Shown here: positions 8,583 to 17,058 of the stretch, piece after piece
Numbering within the stretch: the first letter of the stretch is position 1
How the letters are laid out: each line of letters opens with the position of its first letter
Source of the DNA: an uncultured Rhizobiaceae group bacterium
Lineage (GTDB): Bacteria; Pseudomonadota; Alphaproteobacteria; Rhizobiales; Rhizobiaceae
NCBI GenBank assembly: GCA_938010435.1
Contig: CALLUS010000021.1
Span: forward strand, 1-64,000
DNA: 64,000 bases
Reading direction: 5' to 3'
Notes under the pieces: generated by a model
The model's database searches: none
The model's input: only the letters and a program-made list of their open reading frames with translations
What the model was told of the DNA's origin: nothing
Translations under genes and position numbers: made by a program

Positions 8583-9848
8583 ATGTTGCCCCCATTCTCG
8601 CTCGATCAATCTATCGAAAAAACCGTTCGGGAAGAATGGGGGCGCATCCTTGCATCGCTGGTAAAGTCACTAGGCGATATCCAACTGGCAGAAGATTGTC
8701 TGCAAGATGCGATTGTCTCTGCCATGACCCATTGGCAGAGAAACGGTTTGCCGAATTCTCCCGCTGCATGGTTGATCACCGTAGCCCGCCGAAAGGCCAT
8801 TGATCGATTGCGTAAGAGTCAGAAGTTTGCAGCCAAGCAAGATGAGATTTTGTATTTACAAAGCCTCGAAAATCAACCCACCGACGATCTGACCGGCGAT
8901 GACATCCCTGACAAACGTTTGGAGATGATCTTCACTTGTTGTCACCCGTCGTTGGAAGAAAAGACACAAGTTGCTTTAACCCTGCGCAATCTCGGCGGAT
9001 TGTCGACAGAGGAAATCGCCAGTGCTTATCTCGACAGCGCTGATACGATGCAACGGCGTTTGGCTCGAGCGAAGAAGAAGATCGCGGCAGTCAAAATTCC
9101 GTATCGAGTTCCAGATCAAGAAGACCTACCGGAGCGACTTTCAACGGTGCTGCGGGTGTTGTATCTCATTTTCAATGAAGGATATTCAGCCAGTTCTGGC
9201 GAACGTCTTACCCGTGTAGAATTGTCTGACGAGGCTATCCGATTGGCGCGCATCGTTTCCAAGCTCATGCCAGACGAAACCGAAGTTTTCGGCCTGCTTG
9301 CCTTGATGTTGTTGCACGATGCTCGCCGCACTGCTCGTTCAAACGTGGATGGTTCCATGATCGCGCTGGAGCACCAAAACCGTGCGCGGTGGGACAAAGC
9401 GAAAATCGCGGAGGGTGTATCAATACTAACGGATACTCTGCCCAAACAGCGGATTGGGCCATATCAACTGCAGGCCGCCATCAGCGCCGTTCACGATCAA
9501 TCGTCTTCATGGGATGAAATGGACTGGCGCGAAATATCGGCGCTTTACGACCTGCTCTACGAAATTCAACCCTCACCAGTGGTCCTGATCAACCGTGCAA
9601 TGGCCGTTTCATATGCCCATTCGATTGACGATGCCCTGACACTGTTGGACCAAGCCAATAGGGATGGGAAATTGGACACTTACCAGCATTACTTCGCGGC
9701 CCGCGCAGATATGTTTTTAAGAACCGATAAATTTGAAGAAGCCGCATCTCACCTCAGAACTGCCATTGACTTGTCCAAGAACGATCAGGAGAAAGCGTTT
9801 CTGCACTCAAAACTTGAGCAATGCCAAAATTCTGGCCATGAAAGCTAA
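8583..9848 (+). CDS. ECF42-group RNA polymerase sigma factor
   Basis: This 421-residue sigma factor is about twice as long as an ordinary ECF factor. The N-terminal region holds sigma2 (LAEDCLQDAIVSAMTHW, then AWLITVARRKAIDRLRK) and sigma4 (GGLSTEEIASAYLDSADTMQRRLARAKKKI). The long C-terminal extension carries the group's typical LYLIFNEGYSA and ALMLLHDARR motifs followed by TPR-like helices. ECF42 factors have no classic anti-sigma partner; the C-terminal extension is thought to regulate them, and DGPF genes are their targets. The preceding DGPF gene fits exactly. Two more genes follow in the same direction and could belong to the regulon. Confidence 0.9.
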   Translation: MLPPFSLDQSIEKTVREEWGRILASLVKSLGDIQLAEDCLQDAIVSAMTHWQRNGLPNSPAAWLITVARRKAIDRLRKSQKFAAKQDEILYLQSLENQPTDDLTGDDIPDKRLEMIFTCCHPSLEEKTQVALTLRNLGGLSTEEIASAYLDSADTMQRRLARAKKKIAAVKIPYRVPDQEDLPERLSTVLRVLYLIFNEGYSASSGERLTRVELSDEAIRLARIVSKLMPDETEVFGLLALMLLHDARRTARSNVDGSMIALEHQNRARWDKAKIAEGVSILTDTLPKQRIGPYQLQAAISAVHDQSSSWDEMDWREISALYDLLYEIQPSPVVLINRAMAVSYAHSIDDALTLLDQANRDGKLDTYQHYFAARADMFLRTDKFEEAASHLRTAIDLSKNDQEKAFLHSKLEQCQNSGHES

Positions 9849-9947
9849 TCAAGCACGAGCCAAATTCACGCATTTGTGAGCCGATATCAGTTCAAGCGGT
9901 TGAACAAATCATCCATAGAGAGTTGGAGTTTTGAAGGAGCCACATTT

Positions 9948-10661
9948 ATGGAGCTAGTGTTTGGCTATTTGGCTGGTCTTTTGACTTTGCTGAATCCGTG
10001 CGTGCTGCCTGTCCTTCCAGTTATTCTCATTGCTGCTTTGAACCAACATAAATTGGGGCCGCTTGCACTTTGTGCCGGATTATCCGTGACATTTGTGACT
10101 TTAGGGCTTGGGGTCGCGACGCTTGGCCCCGCTTTTGGCATTGACGACATTACAATCTCACGCGTTGCAAGCGTGGTGATGATTGCCTTTGGAATGATTT
10201 TGCTGGTGCCACAACTTTCATCAAGATTTTCAATGATTACTGGCGATTTTTCCAACACGTTGACAGCCAAAACCTCTGGCTTGGATGACAGTGGCTTACG
10301 TGGTCAGTTTATAACGGGTCTACTTCTCGGCGCGGTTTGGAGCCCTTGTATTGGCCCTACCCTCGGCGGTGCAATATCGCTTGCCTCGCAAGGCAACAAC
10401 GTCGCTTGGGCCGGCGCCATTATGGTGTCGTTTGCGCTCGGGGTGTCCTCAATCATTCTTTTGCTGGCGATGGCCTCTCGCGAAGCGCTGTTTCGCAACC
10501 GAGACCGTTTGGCGCGCTTGGCGCGCTACGCAAAACCGATCACGGGAATTTTGCTTGTTTTATTGGGCCTGTTTCTGTTTTTTGAGCTTAACCATGCAAT
10601 TGACAGATGGGCGATCCAAACATTGCCCCATTGGTTGCTCGATTTATCCGTACGTTTCTAA
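9948..10661 (+). CDS. CcdA/DsbD-type membrane thiol transporter
   Basis: This 237-residue polytopic protein has six predicted membrane helices. It is related to CcdA and the transmembrane domain of DsbD, which carry reducing power from cytoplasmic thioredoxin to the periplasm. The two redox cysteines sit in their expected proline-rich contexts, LLNPCVLPVLP in helix 1 and VWSPCIGPTLGG in helix 4. I chose ATG 9948 behind GAAGGAG; the frame is open from 9876. A secreted thioredoxin-like protein follows 20 bases downstream, a likely acceptor. I cannot tell whether the pair serves cytochrome c maturation, repair of periplasmic thiols or something linked to the ECF42 module. Confidence 0.82.
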   Translation: MELVFGYLAGLLTLLNPCVLPVLPVILIAALNQHKLGPLALCAGLSVTFVTLGLGVATLGPAFGIDDITISRVASVVMIAFGMILLVPQLSSRFSMITGDFSNTLTAKTSGLDDSGLRGQFITGLLLGAVWSPCIGPTLGGAISLASQGNNVAWAGAIMVSFALGVSSIILLLAMASREALFRNRDRLARLARYAKPITGILLVLLGLFLFFELNHAIDRWAIQTLPHWLLDLSVRF

Positions 10662-10681
10662 TCAATAACTAGGAGAACAAC

Positions 10682-11092
10682 ATGAAAACTTCACGTCGTG
10701 CCCTGCTCGCCTTTGCCGCCGCCATCGTTTTGGCTGCTCCAACTGCAGCAAGTGTTGAGGCAAGAACTCTGAACTTCAGTGTCAAAACTTATAACTCGCT
10801 TCTGAAAAGCGGAAAGCCGTTCATGCTGGGCGTTCATACAAGCTGGTGCTCCACATGTGACAGACAAAAGAGAACGATCAGCGCACTGAAATCCAAGGGC
10901 AAGCCCTACAGTTCAGTGACAGTTTTGGAAATGGATTGGGATAAGTATCGCGGTTCAAAGATCGGGCGTCAGTTGCGTATTCCTCGCCGTTCCACACTGA
11001 TCATGTATAATGGAAAAGGAAAAGAAGTTGGCCGTACCATTGCTGGAACGAGCACATCTACGATTAAAGGTCTTTTCGACAAAGGCGTTTAA
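10682..11092 (+). CDS. Secreted thioredoxin-like protein
   Basis: This is a 136-residue thioredoxin-fold protein with a signal peptide (residues 1-28, KTSRRALLAFAAAIVLAAP core, cleavage likely after VEA). Its redox motif is WCSTC within HTSWCSTCDRQK, near residue 58. The cis-proline loop appears as RIPRRSTLIMYNGKG, and the strand order fits thioredoxin. It starts 20 bases after the CcdA-like gene with AGGAGAA upstream, so the two are probably cotranscribed and form a periplasmic electron transfer pair. The CSTC active site differs from the CGPC of general thioredoxins, implying a dedicated substrate. Confidence 0.78.
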   Translation: MKTSRRALLAFAAAIVLAAPTAASVEARTLNFSVKTYNSLLKSGKPFMLGVHTSWCSTCDRQKRTISALKSKGKPYSSVTVLEMDWDKYRGSKIGRQLRIPRRSTLIMYNGKGKEVGRTIAGTSTSTIKGLFDKGV

Positions 11093-11118
11093 TTAAGTTC
11101 CACGCCCTGTGAACACAA

Positions 11119-11472
11119 TTACGCTGCTTTGGGCGCTTCAATATTGATTGAGGCGTCTGATGCAATAGTGACTTTGAGACCATCCAAGTCTTCGTTCATG
11201 ATCAACTGGCAAGACAGACGCGAATTTGGTTCCACGTCAAAAGCTTCATCCAAGCGATCTTCTTCGTCTTCACGCATGTCGTGGAGTTTGTCCGTCCATT
11301 CGGCATCCACGTACACATGGCATGTGGCGCAGGCACACGCGCCACCACATTCGGCTTTAATACCAATGCCGGAGTCTGACGACCAATCGCGAATGATTTC
11401 CATAACCCGAAAACCTTCGAGAGCCTCCAATTCAGCTGAATTGCCGTTGGGGTCTGTAACATGAATTTTCAT
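11119..11472 (-). CDS. [2Fe-2S] ferredoxin, last gene of the cys operon
   Basis: This 117-residue adrenodoxin-type ferredoxin has cluster ligands at C42, C48, C51 (pattern C-x5-C-x2-C in ECGGACACATC) and C88 (RLSCQLI). C46 is an additional non-ligand cysteine. It lies 36 bases after the DUF934 gene on the same strand, at the end of the sulfate assimilation operon. I infer that it donates electrons to the CysI reductase, which in this lineage uses ferredoxin and not the CysJ flavoprotein. No ferredoxin reductase gene is in the window. Confidence 0.85.
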   Translation of the reverse strand: MKIHVTDPNGNSAELEALEGFRVMEIIRDWSSDSGIGIKAECGGACACATCHVYVDAEWTDKLHDMREDEEDRLDEAFDVEPNSRLSCQLIMNEDLDGLKVTIASDASINIEAPKAA

Positions 11473-11508
11473 GAGTTAAATTCCTTGAAGCATAAATCAC
11501 AACAGGCA

Positions 11509-12018
11509 TTACGCACTGCGGCGTGTCCATTTCTTTCCGCCGTTTGATGCGGTGTCTTGCAGTGCGGGTTGATAAAATAGGTGAATGCTTGGATCTTTGC
11601 CTTCTATGATCGCGTCAATGGTCGGCTGATGTGTGATGAGCAACGCATCGCAACCGCAACGTTTGAAAAACGCAACTTGGTCAATGCGAATATCTCCAAC
11701 GGCCCTCACCTCACCTTCAAACCCATATCTGTCACGCAACAAACGTGCCTTGGAAAATGAAGTTCCATCCGCAAAAGATGGGAAGTTGAGAGACACCAGA
11801 GCGACAGACGAAAGATCGTCGGCAATGTCTTCCAACGGCTCTAGAGTATCGAGATACACCCCGACACGACCATCGTTTCGCGCAAGCAACGCATCGCGGT
11901 TTTCTTTAAACACGTCGAGCGTGACAATAACATTGACACCTTCAGGGATAGGCTGTTCACCCTCGACAGTGACCCATACATCTTCGGCCACAACGCCTTT
12001 TACAAATAGAGTACTCAT
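11509..12018 (-). CDS. DUF934 family protein of sulfite reduction operon
   Basis: This 169-residue DUF934 protein is regularly encoded with alphaproteobacterial and pseudomonad cysI and cysH genes and often called a probable oxidoreductase, though no activity is established. Conserved stretches are LNFPSFADGTSFSKARLLRD and the C-terminal FFKRCGCDALL. The start at 12018 overlaps the cysH stop by one base (TAATG), implying translational coupling. The frame is open further upstream to 12138, but only inside cysH, so the overlapping ATG is preferred. Confidence 0.85.
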   Translation of the reverse strand: MSTLFVKGVVAEDVWVTVEGEQPIPEGVNVIVTLDVFKENRDALLARNDGRVGVYLDTLEPLEDIADDLSSVALVSLNFPSFADGTSFSKARLLRDRYGFEGEVRAVGDIRIDQVAFFKRCGCDALLITHQPTIDAIIEGKDPSIHLFYQPALQDTASNGGKKWTRRSA

Positions 12019-12692
12019 TAGACGGTCGTCTCCGTTGGATCTGGTTTTGAGTGAATGCCACATTCGGTTTTTTTGAATCCGCTCCATCGCCCCGTGCGTG
12101 GATCGTCGGCATCTGCCGGTTGCGTACAAGGTTCGCAACCAATGGATGGATAGCCCATGTATGTCATTGGGTGTCTCGGCAAATCATGTTCTGATACATA
12201 GTTGGAAACATCATCGTTCGACATTCCAGCCAATGGGTTGATTTTCGCCCCACCATTTTCAAATTCGAATATTTGAAGTTTAGAACGAGTGGCGGCCTGA
12301 TAGCGTTTGCGACCTGTGAACCAAGCCTGAAACTGACTGCGCACTTCAATAAGTGGGTTTATCTTCCGAACGGCACAACAACTATCAGGGTCTGTTTTGT
12401 GCAGCTCGCCTGTTGGATCTTTGTCGGCCAAATCTCTCTCGGTTGGGTTAAGAATGCGCACATCACGCAATCCCAACTCGTCAATGAGGGTTTTGCGATA
12501 GTTATGAGTTTCCGAAAAATGCTTCCTTGTATCAATGAAGAACACTGGAACGTCTTGGCTATGTTGCGCAATCAAATGCAGTAACACAACTGACTCAGCA
12601 CCGAATGACGAAACAACGGCGATGTTTTTCTCGCCGAACAACGTCAAACTGGCAGCAATGATTTCACTTGGATCTGGTGAGTCAAAATTCAT
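12018..12692 (-). CDS. cysH: Adenylylsulfate reductase CysH, Fe-S type
   Basis: This 224-residue enzyme reduces activated sulfate to sulfite with thioredoxin. It has the [4Fe-4S] cysteine pairs C105-C106 (DSCCAVRKI) and C186/C189 (GCEPC), which mark the APS-using type and are absent from the cluster-free PAPS reductases of enterobacteria. The catalytic cysteine is C211 in ECGIH. The P-loop-like SSFGAESVVLLHL lies near residue 28. Arginine-rich GRKRYQAATRS is the substrate-binding loop. It lies between cysI and DUF934. Substrate preference for APS is inferred from the cysteine pattern. Confidence 0.93.
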   Translation of the reverse strand: MNFDSPDPSEIIAASLTLFGEKNIAVVSSFGAESVVLLHLIAQHSQDVPVFFIDTRKHFSETHNYRKTLIDELGLRDVRILNPTERDLADKDPTGELHKTDPDSCCAVRKINPLIEVRSQFQAWFTGRKRYQAATRSKLQIFEFENGGAKINPLAGMSNDDVSNYVSEHDLPRHPMTYMGYPSIGCEPCTQPADADDPRTGRWSGFKKTECGIHSKPDPTETTV

Positions 12693-12722
12693 ATTACCGC
12701 TCCGTTGAAAACAAATCGTTCA

Positions 12723-14390
12723 TCACGCAGCATCCTTCGCGGGGTAAAGTGCGTCTTTGAACGGCTGTGCACCAAGGCGTCGATAGGTTTCCAAGAAGAT
12801 TTCGTCGTCCGACAATCGCTTGCCGAGATAGACATTAACAATGGTTTCAACTGCATCAGTGATTTCATCTGCCGCAAAACCACGGCCCACAATCTCACCA
12901 ATTGCTGCCTTCTCATCGCCAGAACCGCCAAGAGTGACCTGATAGAGTTCTTCGCCACGTTTCTCAACGCCTAGAATACCAATATGTCCTGCGTGATGGT
13001 GACCACAGGCGTTGATGCAGCCCGAGATTTTGAGCTTGAGTTCACCAATCTCGTTTTGCTTGTCGAGATCAGCAAAACGCTCGCCAATGTCTTGCGCTAC
13101 AGGAATGGAACGGGCGGTCGCTAATGCGCAATAATCCAGCCCGGGACACGCGATGATGTCGGTGATCAAATCAGAATTCGCCGAAGCCATGCCGTTGGCT
13201 AGAAGCGCATCATAAACCATTCTCAAATCATCCAGCTTCACATGGGGCAGAATGACATTTTGGATATGACTCACGCGCAATTCGTCGAACGAATATGTTT
13301 TGCCAAGATCAGCCATCACTTCGATTTGTTCAGCAGTCGCATCGCCGGGCGCCTCGCCAGTACCCTTCAAAGCAATCGTTACAATGCCGTAGCCGTTTTC
13401 ACGGTGTTCGCTGACGTTTTGGTTCACCCAGCGTGCAAAACTTGGGTCAGCCACTTTAGCGGCTTCAAGTGCCTCGCTGGTTGATGGCAATTTCTCAAAA
13501 TCAGGTGCAGCGAAGTAGTCTTCAATTGCCCGCACATCTTCGTCAGGCAATTTCAGAACACTGTCTTTAATACGTTCGAATTCGGCATCAATGTCTTTAC
13601 GCAATTCATCAATTCCGGTTTCATGAACCAGAATTTTGATGCGTGCTTTGTATTTATTGTCGCGCCGGCCATAGAGGTTGTAGACGCGCAGAATAGCTTC
13701 GCAATAAGACAACATATCTTCTTCCGGCAACCAGTCGCGCACCAACTTGCCGATCATCGGCGTGCGGCCCAAACCACCCCCGACAAAAACACGCAAGCCG
13801 AGTTCTCCAGCATCGTTCTTACGAACTTCCAAACCAATGTCATGAAACTGCATTGCAGCTCTGTCATTGGGAGAACCAATCACCGCAATTTTGAATTTGC
13901 GTGGCAAGAAGAGGAATTCAGGATGTATCGTAGACCACTGGCGCAAAATTTCCGCATAGGGACGCGGATCAGCAACTTCATCAGCCGCCGCACCCGCAAA
14001 ATGGTCGGCACTGACGTTGCGTATACAATTGCCGGACGTTTGGATTGCATGCATCTCGACGGATGCGAGGTCTTCCAGAATGTCGGGAATGTCTTCGAGC
14101 TTCGGCCAGTTGAACTGAATGTTCTGGCGCGTGGTGAAATGCCCGTATCCACGGTCATATTTGTTAGCGATATGACCAAGCATACGCATTTGCGAAGAAT
14201 TCAAAGTACCATAAGGCACCGCGACACGCAGCATGTAGGCATGTAGTTGGAGATACACACCATTTTGCAAGCGAATGGGTTTGAAGTTGTCTTCACTCAA
14301 CTCGCCTGAAACGCGGCGTTGAACCTGCTCACGGAACTGGTCCACACGGGCAGAAACAAACTCTTGGTCAAACTGGTCGTAACGATACAT
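12723..14390 (-). CDS. cysI: Sulfite reductase hemoprotein CysI, ferredoxin type
   Basis: This 555-residue siroheme and [4Fe-4S] enzyme reduces sulfite to sulfide. The four cluster cysteines are in CPGLDYC and GCINAC near residues 420-470, followed by HHHAGHIGILGVEKRG. The N-terminal half has the siroheme-binding TSGNCIRNV and arginines typical of nitrite/sulfite reductases. Nitrite reductase is the alternative, but position between the siroheme synthase and cysH genes makes assimilatory sulfite reduction much more likely. The start is 11 bases after the DUF2849 gene stop. Confidence 0.93.
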   Translation of the reverse strand: MYRYDQFDQEFVSARVDQFREQVQRRVSGELSEDNFKPIRLQNGVYLQLHAYMLRVAVPYGTLNSSQMRMLGHIANKYDRGYGHFTTRQNIQFNWPKLEDIPDILEDLASVEMHAIQTSGNCIRNVSADHFAGAAADEVADPRPYAEILRQWSTIHPEFLFLPRKFKIAVIGSPNDRAAMQFHDIGLEVRKNDAGELGLRVFVGGGLGRTPMIGKLVRDWLPEEDMLSYCEAILRVYNLYGRRDNKYKARIKILVHETGIDELRKDIDAEFERIKDSVLKLPDEDVRAIEDYFAAPDFEKLPSTSEALEAAKVADPSFARWVNQNVSEHRENGYGIVTIALKGTGEAPGDATAEQIEVMADLGKTYSFDELRVSHIQNVILPHVKLDDLRMVYDALLANGMASANSDLITDIIACPGLDYCALATARSIPVAQDIGERFADLDKQNEIGELKLKISGCINACGHHHAGHIGILGVEKRGEELYQVTLGGSGDEKAAIGEIVGRGFAADEITDAVETIVNVYLGKRLSDDEIFLETYRRLGAQPFKDALYPAKDAA

Positions 14391-14401
14391 AGATAGAGTC
14401 C

Positions 14402-14725
14402 TTAAGCGGCATGGGCCGTTGTGTTGGCTTGCTTTCCGAGGTCGAGACGGAATGTCGGCCCAGCCGCACGGATTTGCTCACGGAAGCGTACTGGCACAAT
14501 GTTTGCGCCTTCAACCGTCACATCGATTTCGTAAGGCTCTACCACCACGTTTTCGGCATCAGCTTTGTGCGCGATTGCAGCTTGGGTCTCCCTTTCGTCT
14601 TCGGTTTTGATCACCAAAGCGGAATTTACGTCTTCAACCCAGCGGCCATTTGCGCCGAGCCACACTGTTTCGCCATCAAGCAAGCGGTTTGCAGTAAACG
14701 TAATCGGGTTTTTCAAAGTGGTCAT
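14402..14725 (-). CDS. DUF2849 small protein of cys operon
   Basis: This 107-residue DUF2849 protein is found between cysG and cysI in many alphaproteobacteria. It is rich in charged residues, with LLDGETVWLGANGRWVEDV near the start and a VEPYEIDV-like strand in the middle. Its first codons overlap the cysG stop as ATGA. The function is unknown; constant linkage suggests assistance to the CysI/CysG system, perhaps siroheme handover, but that is only inference. Confidence 0.82.
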   Translation of the reverse strand: MTTLKNPITFTANRLLDGETVWLGANGRWVEDVNSALVIKTEDERETQAAIAHKADAENVVVEPYEIDVTVEGANIVPVRFREQIRAAGPTFRLDLGKQANTTAHAA

Positions 14726-16215
14726 GCTGCTAGTCCTTCCAGAGTTGAAGAAAATTTGATTTCAGAGCCGAGGGGCTCGCATTTGTTGAGGTTGATGCCA
14801 GCGACAGCTTCACCAATAATGATGAGAGCTGCGGCAGTCTTCGATTTTTCGTCAGCCAAGTTTTTGAGATCAGCCAATGTGCCAACCTGACGGCGGGCAT
14901 CACGGCGGCCGATGTTTTCCAAAACGGCCACTGGTGTGTTGCTGTGCAGGCCAGCGTCCTGAAGGCGTTGTGCGGTTTCACGCGCCACTGTGCGGCCCAT
15001 GTAAACGGAGATCGTTGCACCGCTGAGCGCAAGGTTGGCCCAATCGGGAAGCAAGTCCCCTTTCAGGTCATGACCTGTTGTAAACACCGCAGAAGACGCG
15101 GTGCCACGCAGAGTGAGCGGAATTTCAGCTTCAGCAGCACCAGCAAGTGCAGACGTAATACCGGGGACGATCTCATAAGACACATCGTTTGCCCGCATAG
15201 TTGCAATTTCTTCACCAGCACGACCAAAGATCATTGGGTCACCTGATTTCAAACGGACAACTTTTAAACCTTGTTTAGCTTTTTCAACGATCAAAGCATT
15301 AATCTCGTCTTGAGACTTGGAATGGCACCCCTTGCGTTTGCCAACTGAAATCACTTCGGCATCGCGGCGAGCCATACGAACGATCTCGCCCGGCACCAGC
15401 GCATCGTGCATCACAACATCTGCATTTTGCAGAACGCGGTGAGCACGGAGTGTCAAAAGGTCTTCAGCACCGGGGCCAGCACCAACAAGAGAAACAAAGC
15501 CCTGCCCGTCTTCAGTTTGAGACAACAACTCGCGTGAAGAATGGCAAGCTTTGCCCATGTCGCCATCAAGAACAGCAGCAGCGGGTTCACCATCGAAAAA
15601 ACGTTCCCAGAACAAACGACGCTCGCGACCATCTTTTTCGGTACGGGTTACTGCGCCACGAAAAGCGTCCGCAAATCGAGCAAGTGCACCCGTGCGAGAT
15701 GGGAGAAGTTTCTCAATGGACGCCTTTAAACGACGTGCCAACACAGGTGCGGTTCCGTTTGTGCTCACAGCGACAACGACTGGAGCACGATTTACAATTG
15801 ACGGCGTAATGAAGTCACAAAGATGTGGCTTGTCCACCGCATTTACAGGAACACCCACCATGCGGGCAGCCTCTACAGCGGCTCCATCCAGCGTTTCGTT
15901 TTCTTGTGCAGTGAACACCAGCGCGGCATCTGCAAAGTCTTCAAACTGAAAGTCGCGTTCAATCCACTGGGCATTGGCGGCTGAAACCGCTGTGCGCATG
16001 GACGTGTTGATTTCAGGAGCGATCACCACAAGACGTGCGTTGGTTTCGCTGAGCAAACGCAATTTGGCGACGGCTTCATCACCACCGCCGACAATCACAA
16101 CAGATTTGTCAGCGACTTTGACGAAAGCAGGAAACACATCAAGCTTTGCCTCATCATAGGCATTGAAAGCATGACCAGCTTCACAAGTTGCAGTGTTTGG
16201 CTTTTGAAAATCCAT
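14722..16215 (-). CDS. cysG: Siroheme synthase CysG, multifunctional
   Basis: This 497-residue fusion makes siroheme from uroporphyrinogen III. The N-terminal third is the NAD-dependent precorrin-2 dehydrogenase/ferrochelatase (VVIVGGGDEAVAKLRLL near residue 40), and the C-terminal part is the SAM uroporphyrinogen methyltransferase (SLVGAGPGAEDLLTLRA, then VRLKSGDPMIFGRAGEE). The frame is open to 16287, but I chose ATG 16215 because AGGAAGGATC lies ten bases upstream. It is the first gene of a six-gene operon ending with the ferredoxin, so the promoter should lie in 16216-16356, where I found no recognisable operator. Confidence 0.93.
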   Translation of the reverse strand: MDFQKPNTATCEAGHAFNAYDEAKLDVFPAFVKVADKSVVIVGGGDEAVAKLRLLSETNARLVVIAPEINTSMRTAVSAANAQWIERDFQFEDFADAALVFTAQENETLDGAAVEAARMVGVPVNAVDKPHLCDFITPSIVNRAPVVVAVSTNGTAPVLARRLKASIEKLLPSRTGALARFADAFRGAVTRTEKDGRERRLFWERFFDGEPAAAVLDGDMGKACHSSRELLSQTEDGQGFVSLVGAGPGAEDLLTLRAHRVLQNADVVMHDALVPGEIVRMARRDAEVISVGKRKGCHSKSQDEINALIVEKAKQGLKVVRLKSGDPMIFGRAGEEIATMRANDVSYEIVPGITSALAGAAEAEIPLTLRGTASSAVFTTGHDLKGDLLPDWANLALSGATISVYMGRTVARETAQRLQDAGLHSNTPVAVLENIGRRDARRQVGTLADLKNLADEKSKTAAALIIIGEAVAGINLNKCEPLGSEIKFSSTLEGLAA

Positions 16216-16356
16216 ATTCTTGGATCCTTCCTGTTGGACCCAAAAGATAGGAATTAAGGGCGGAAGACCCGAGGAACGCCGTTCCAATGTTTTTCAAGAA
16301 GGAGGATTTTTGTTCCTGCGTTTGGCAAAAAGGCAGAAAAAGCGCTGATTTACAGC

Positions 16357-17034
16357 CTAATCGCGCTGCCAGATGAAAAATGGTGCCTTGTTTGGGCGCA
16401 CGCCGAGACTCGCGCGCAGATCATTTGTGACACCGTCTTCAATGGCTTTTCCGTTCGACAGATTTGCAAGTGTGTCGTGAAAATCATCGCCAATCATTTT
16501 GAAATGATCAATTTGCCGAAACTGCTCCAAACGCTCAGCATCGGTTGCGAGATGTTCCCCACCTTCGTGGGTTTGCATTCCCTTATACGGCCCGGGAAAG
16601 GAGAAAATCATTCTGCCGCCGGATGAAAGCAACCGCGTGAATTCCAAAAGGTGGTCGCCGTAGTGACCGGGAATGTGTTCCAAAACGTGGTTGTGCAGAA
16701 TTGCATCGAAGTACCCATCTTCAAATTTCGCAAAGTCTTGCGGGAAATAGAGAGGTTCGCACTTTGCGTGAGGATATTTCTCTGGTCGCGGGTCGGACGT
16801 GATGTACCGCGTACCCAGCTGTTTTTGCAGCGGGCCGTGTAGCGCTGCCTCGGGCGCCATGTGCAGCACCCTTCCCGCAGACCGTTCAGCCATCAGCGGA
16901 AATAAATGCGCTTCATACACGTGCAAACCTATGCGATGGCGCGCTTTGGAATTGCAATTGGTGCATTGCTCATTTTTGCGGCCACGAAACTCACGAAATT
17001 CCGTGCCACCACATATGTTGCAGGTGGGTGTCAT
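16357..17034 (-). CDS. SAM-dependent methyltransferase with zinc ribbon
   Basis: This 225-residue class I methyltransferase begins with a zinc-ribbon-like motif (C5, C8, C24, C27: CNICGG and CTNCNSKARHR). Then follow motif I-like GRVLHMAPEAAL, the acidic SDPRPEKYPH, and the post-motif LHNHVLEHIPGHYGDHLLEFTRLLSSGGRM typical of the family. Such proteins are commonly linked to polysaccharide or glycan genes, but here the neighbour is cfa, 24 bases upstream on the same strand, so the two may be cotranscribed. The substrate cannot be inferred. Confidence 0.75.
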   Translation of the reverse strand: MTPTCNICGGTEFREFRGRKNEQCTNCNSKARHRIGLHVYEAHLFPLMAERSAGRVLHMAPEAALHGPLQKQLGTRYITSDPRPEKYPHAKCEPLYFPQDFAKFEDGYFDAILHNHVLEHIPGHYGDHLLEFTRLLSSGGRMIFSFPGPYKGMQTHEGGEHLATDAERLEQFRQIDHFKMIGDDFHDTLANLSNGKAIEDGVTNDLRASLGVRPNKAPFFIWQRD

Positions 17035-17058
17035 GGTTCCGTTCGTTTCGATACAGCG

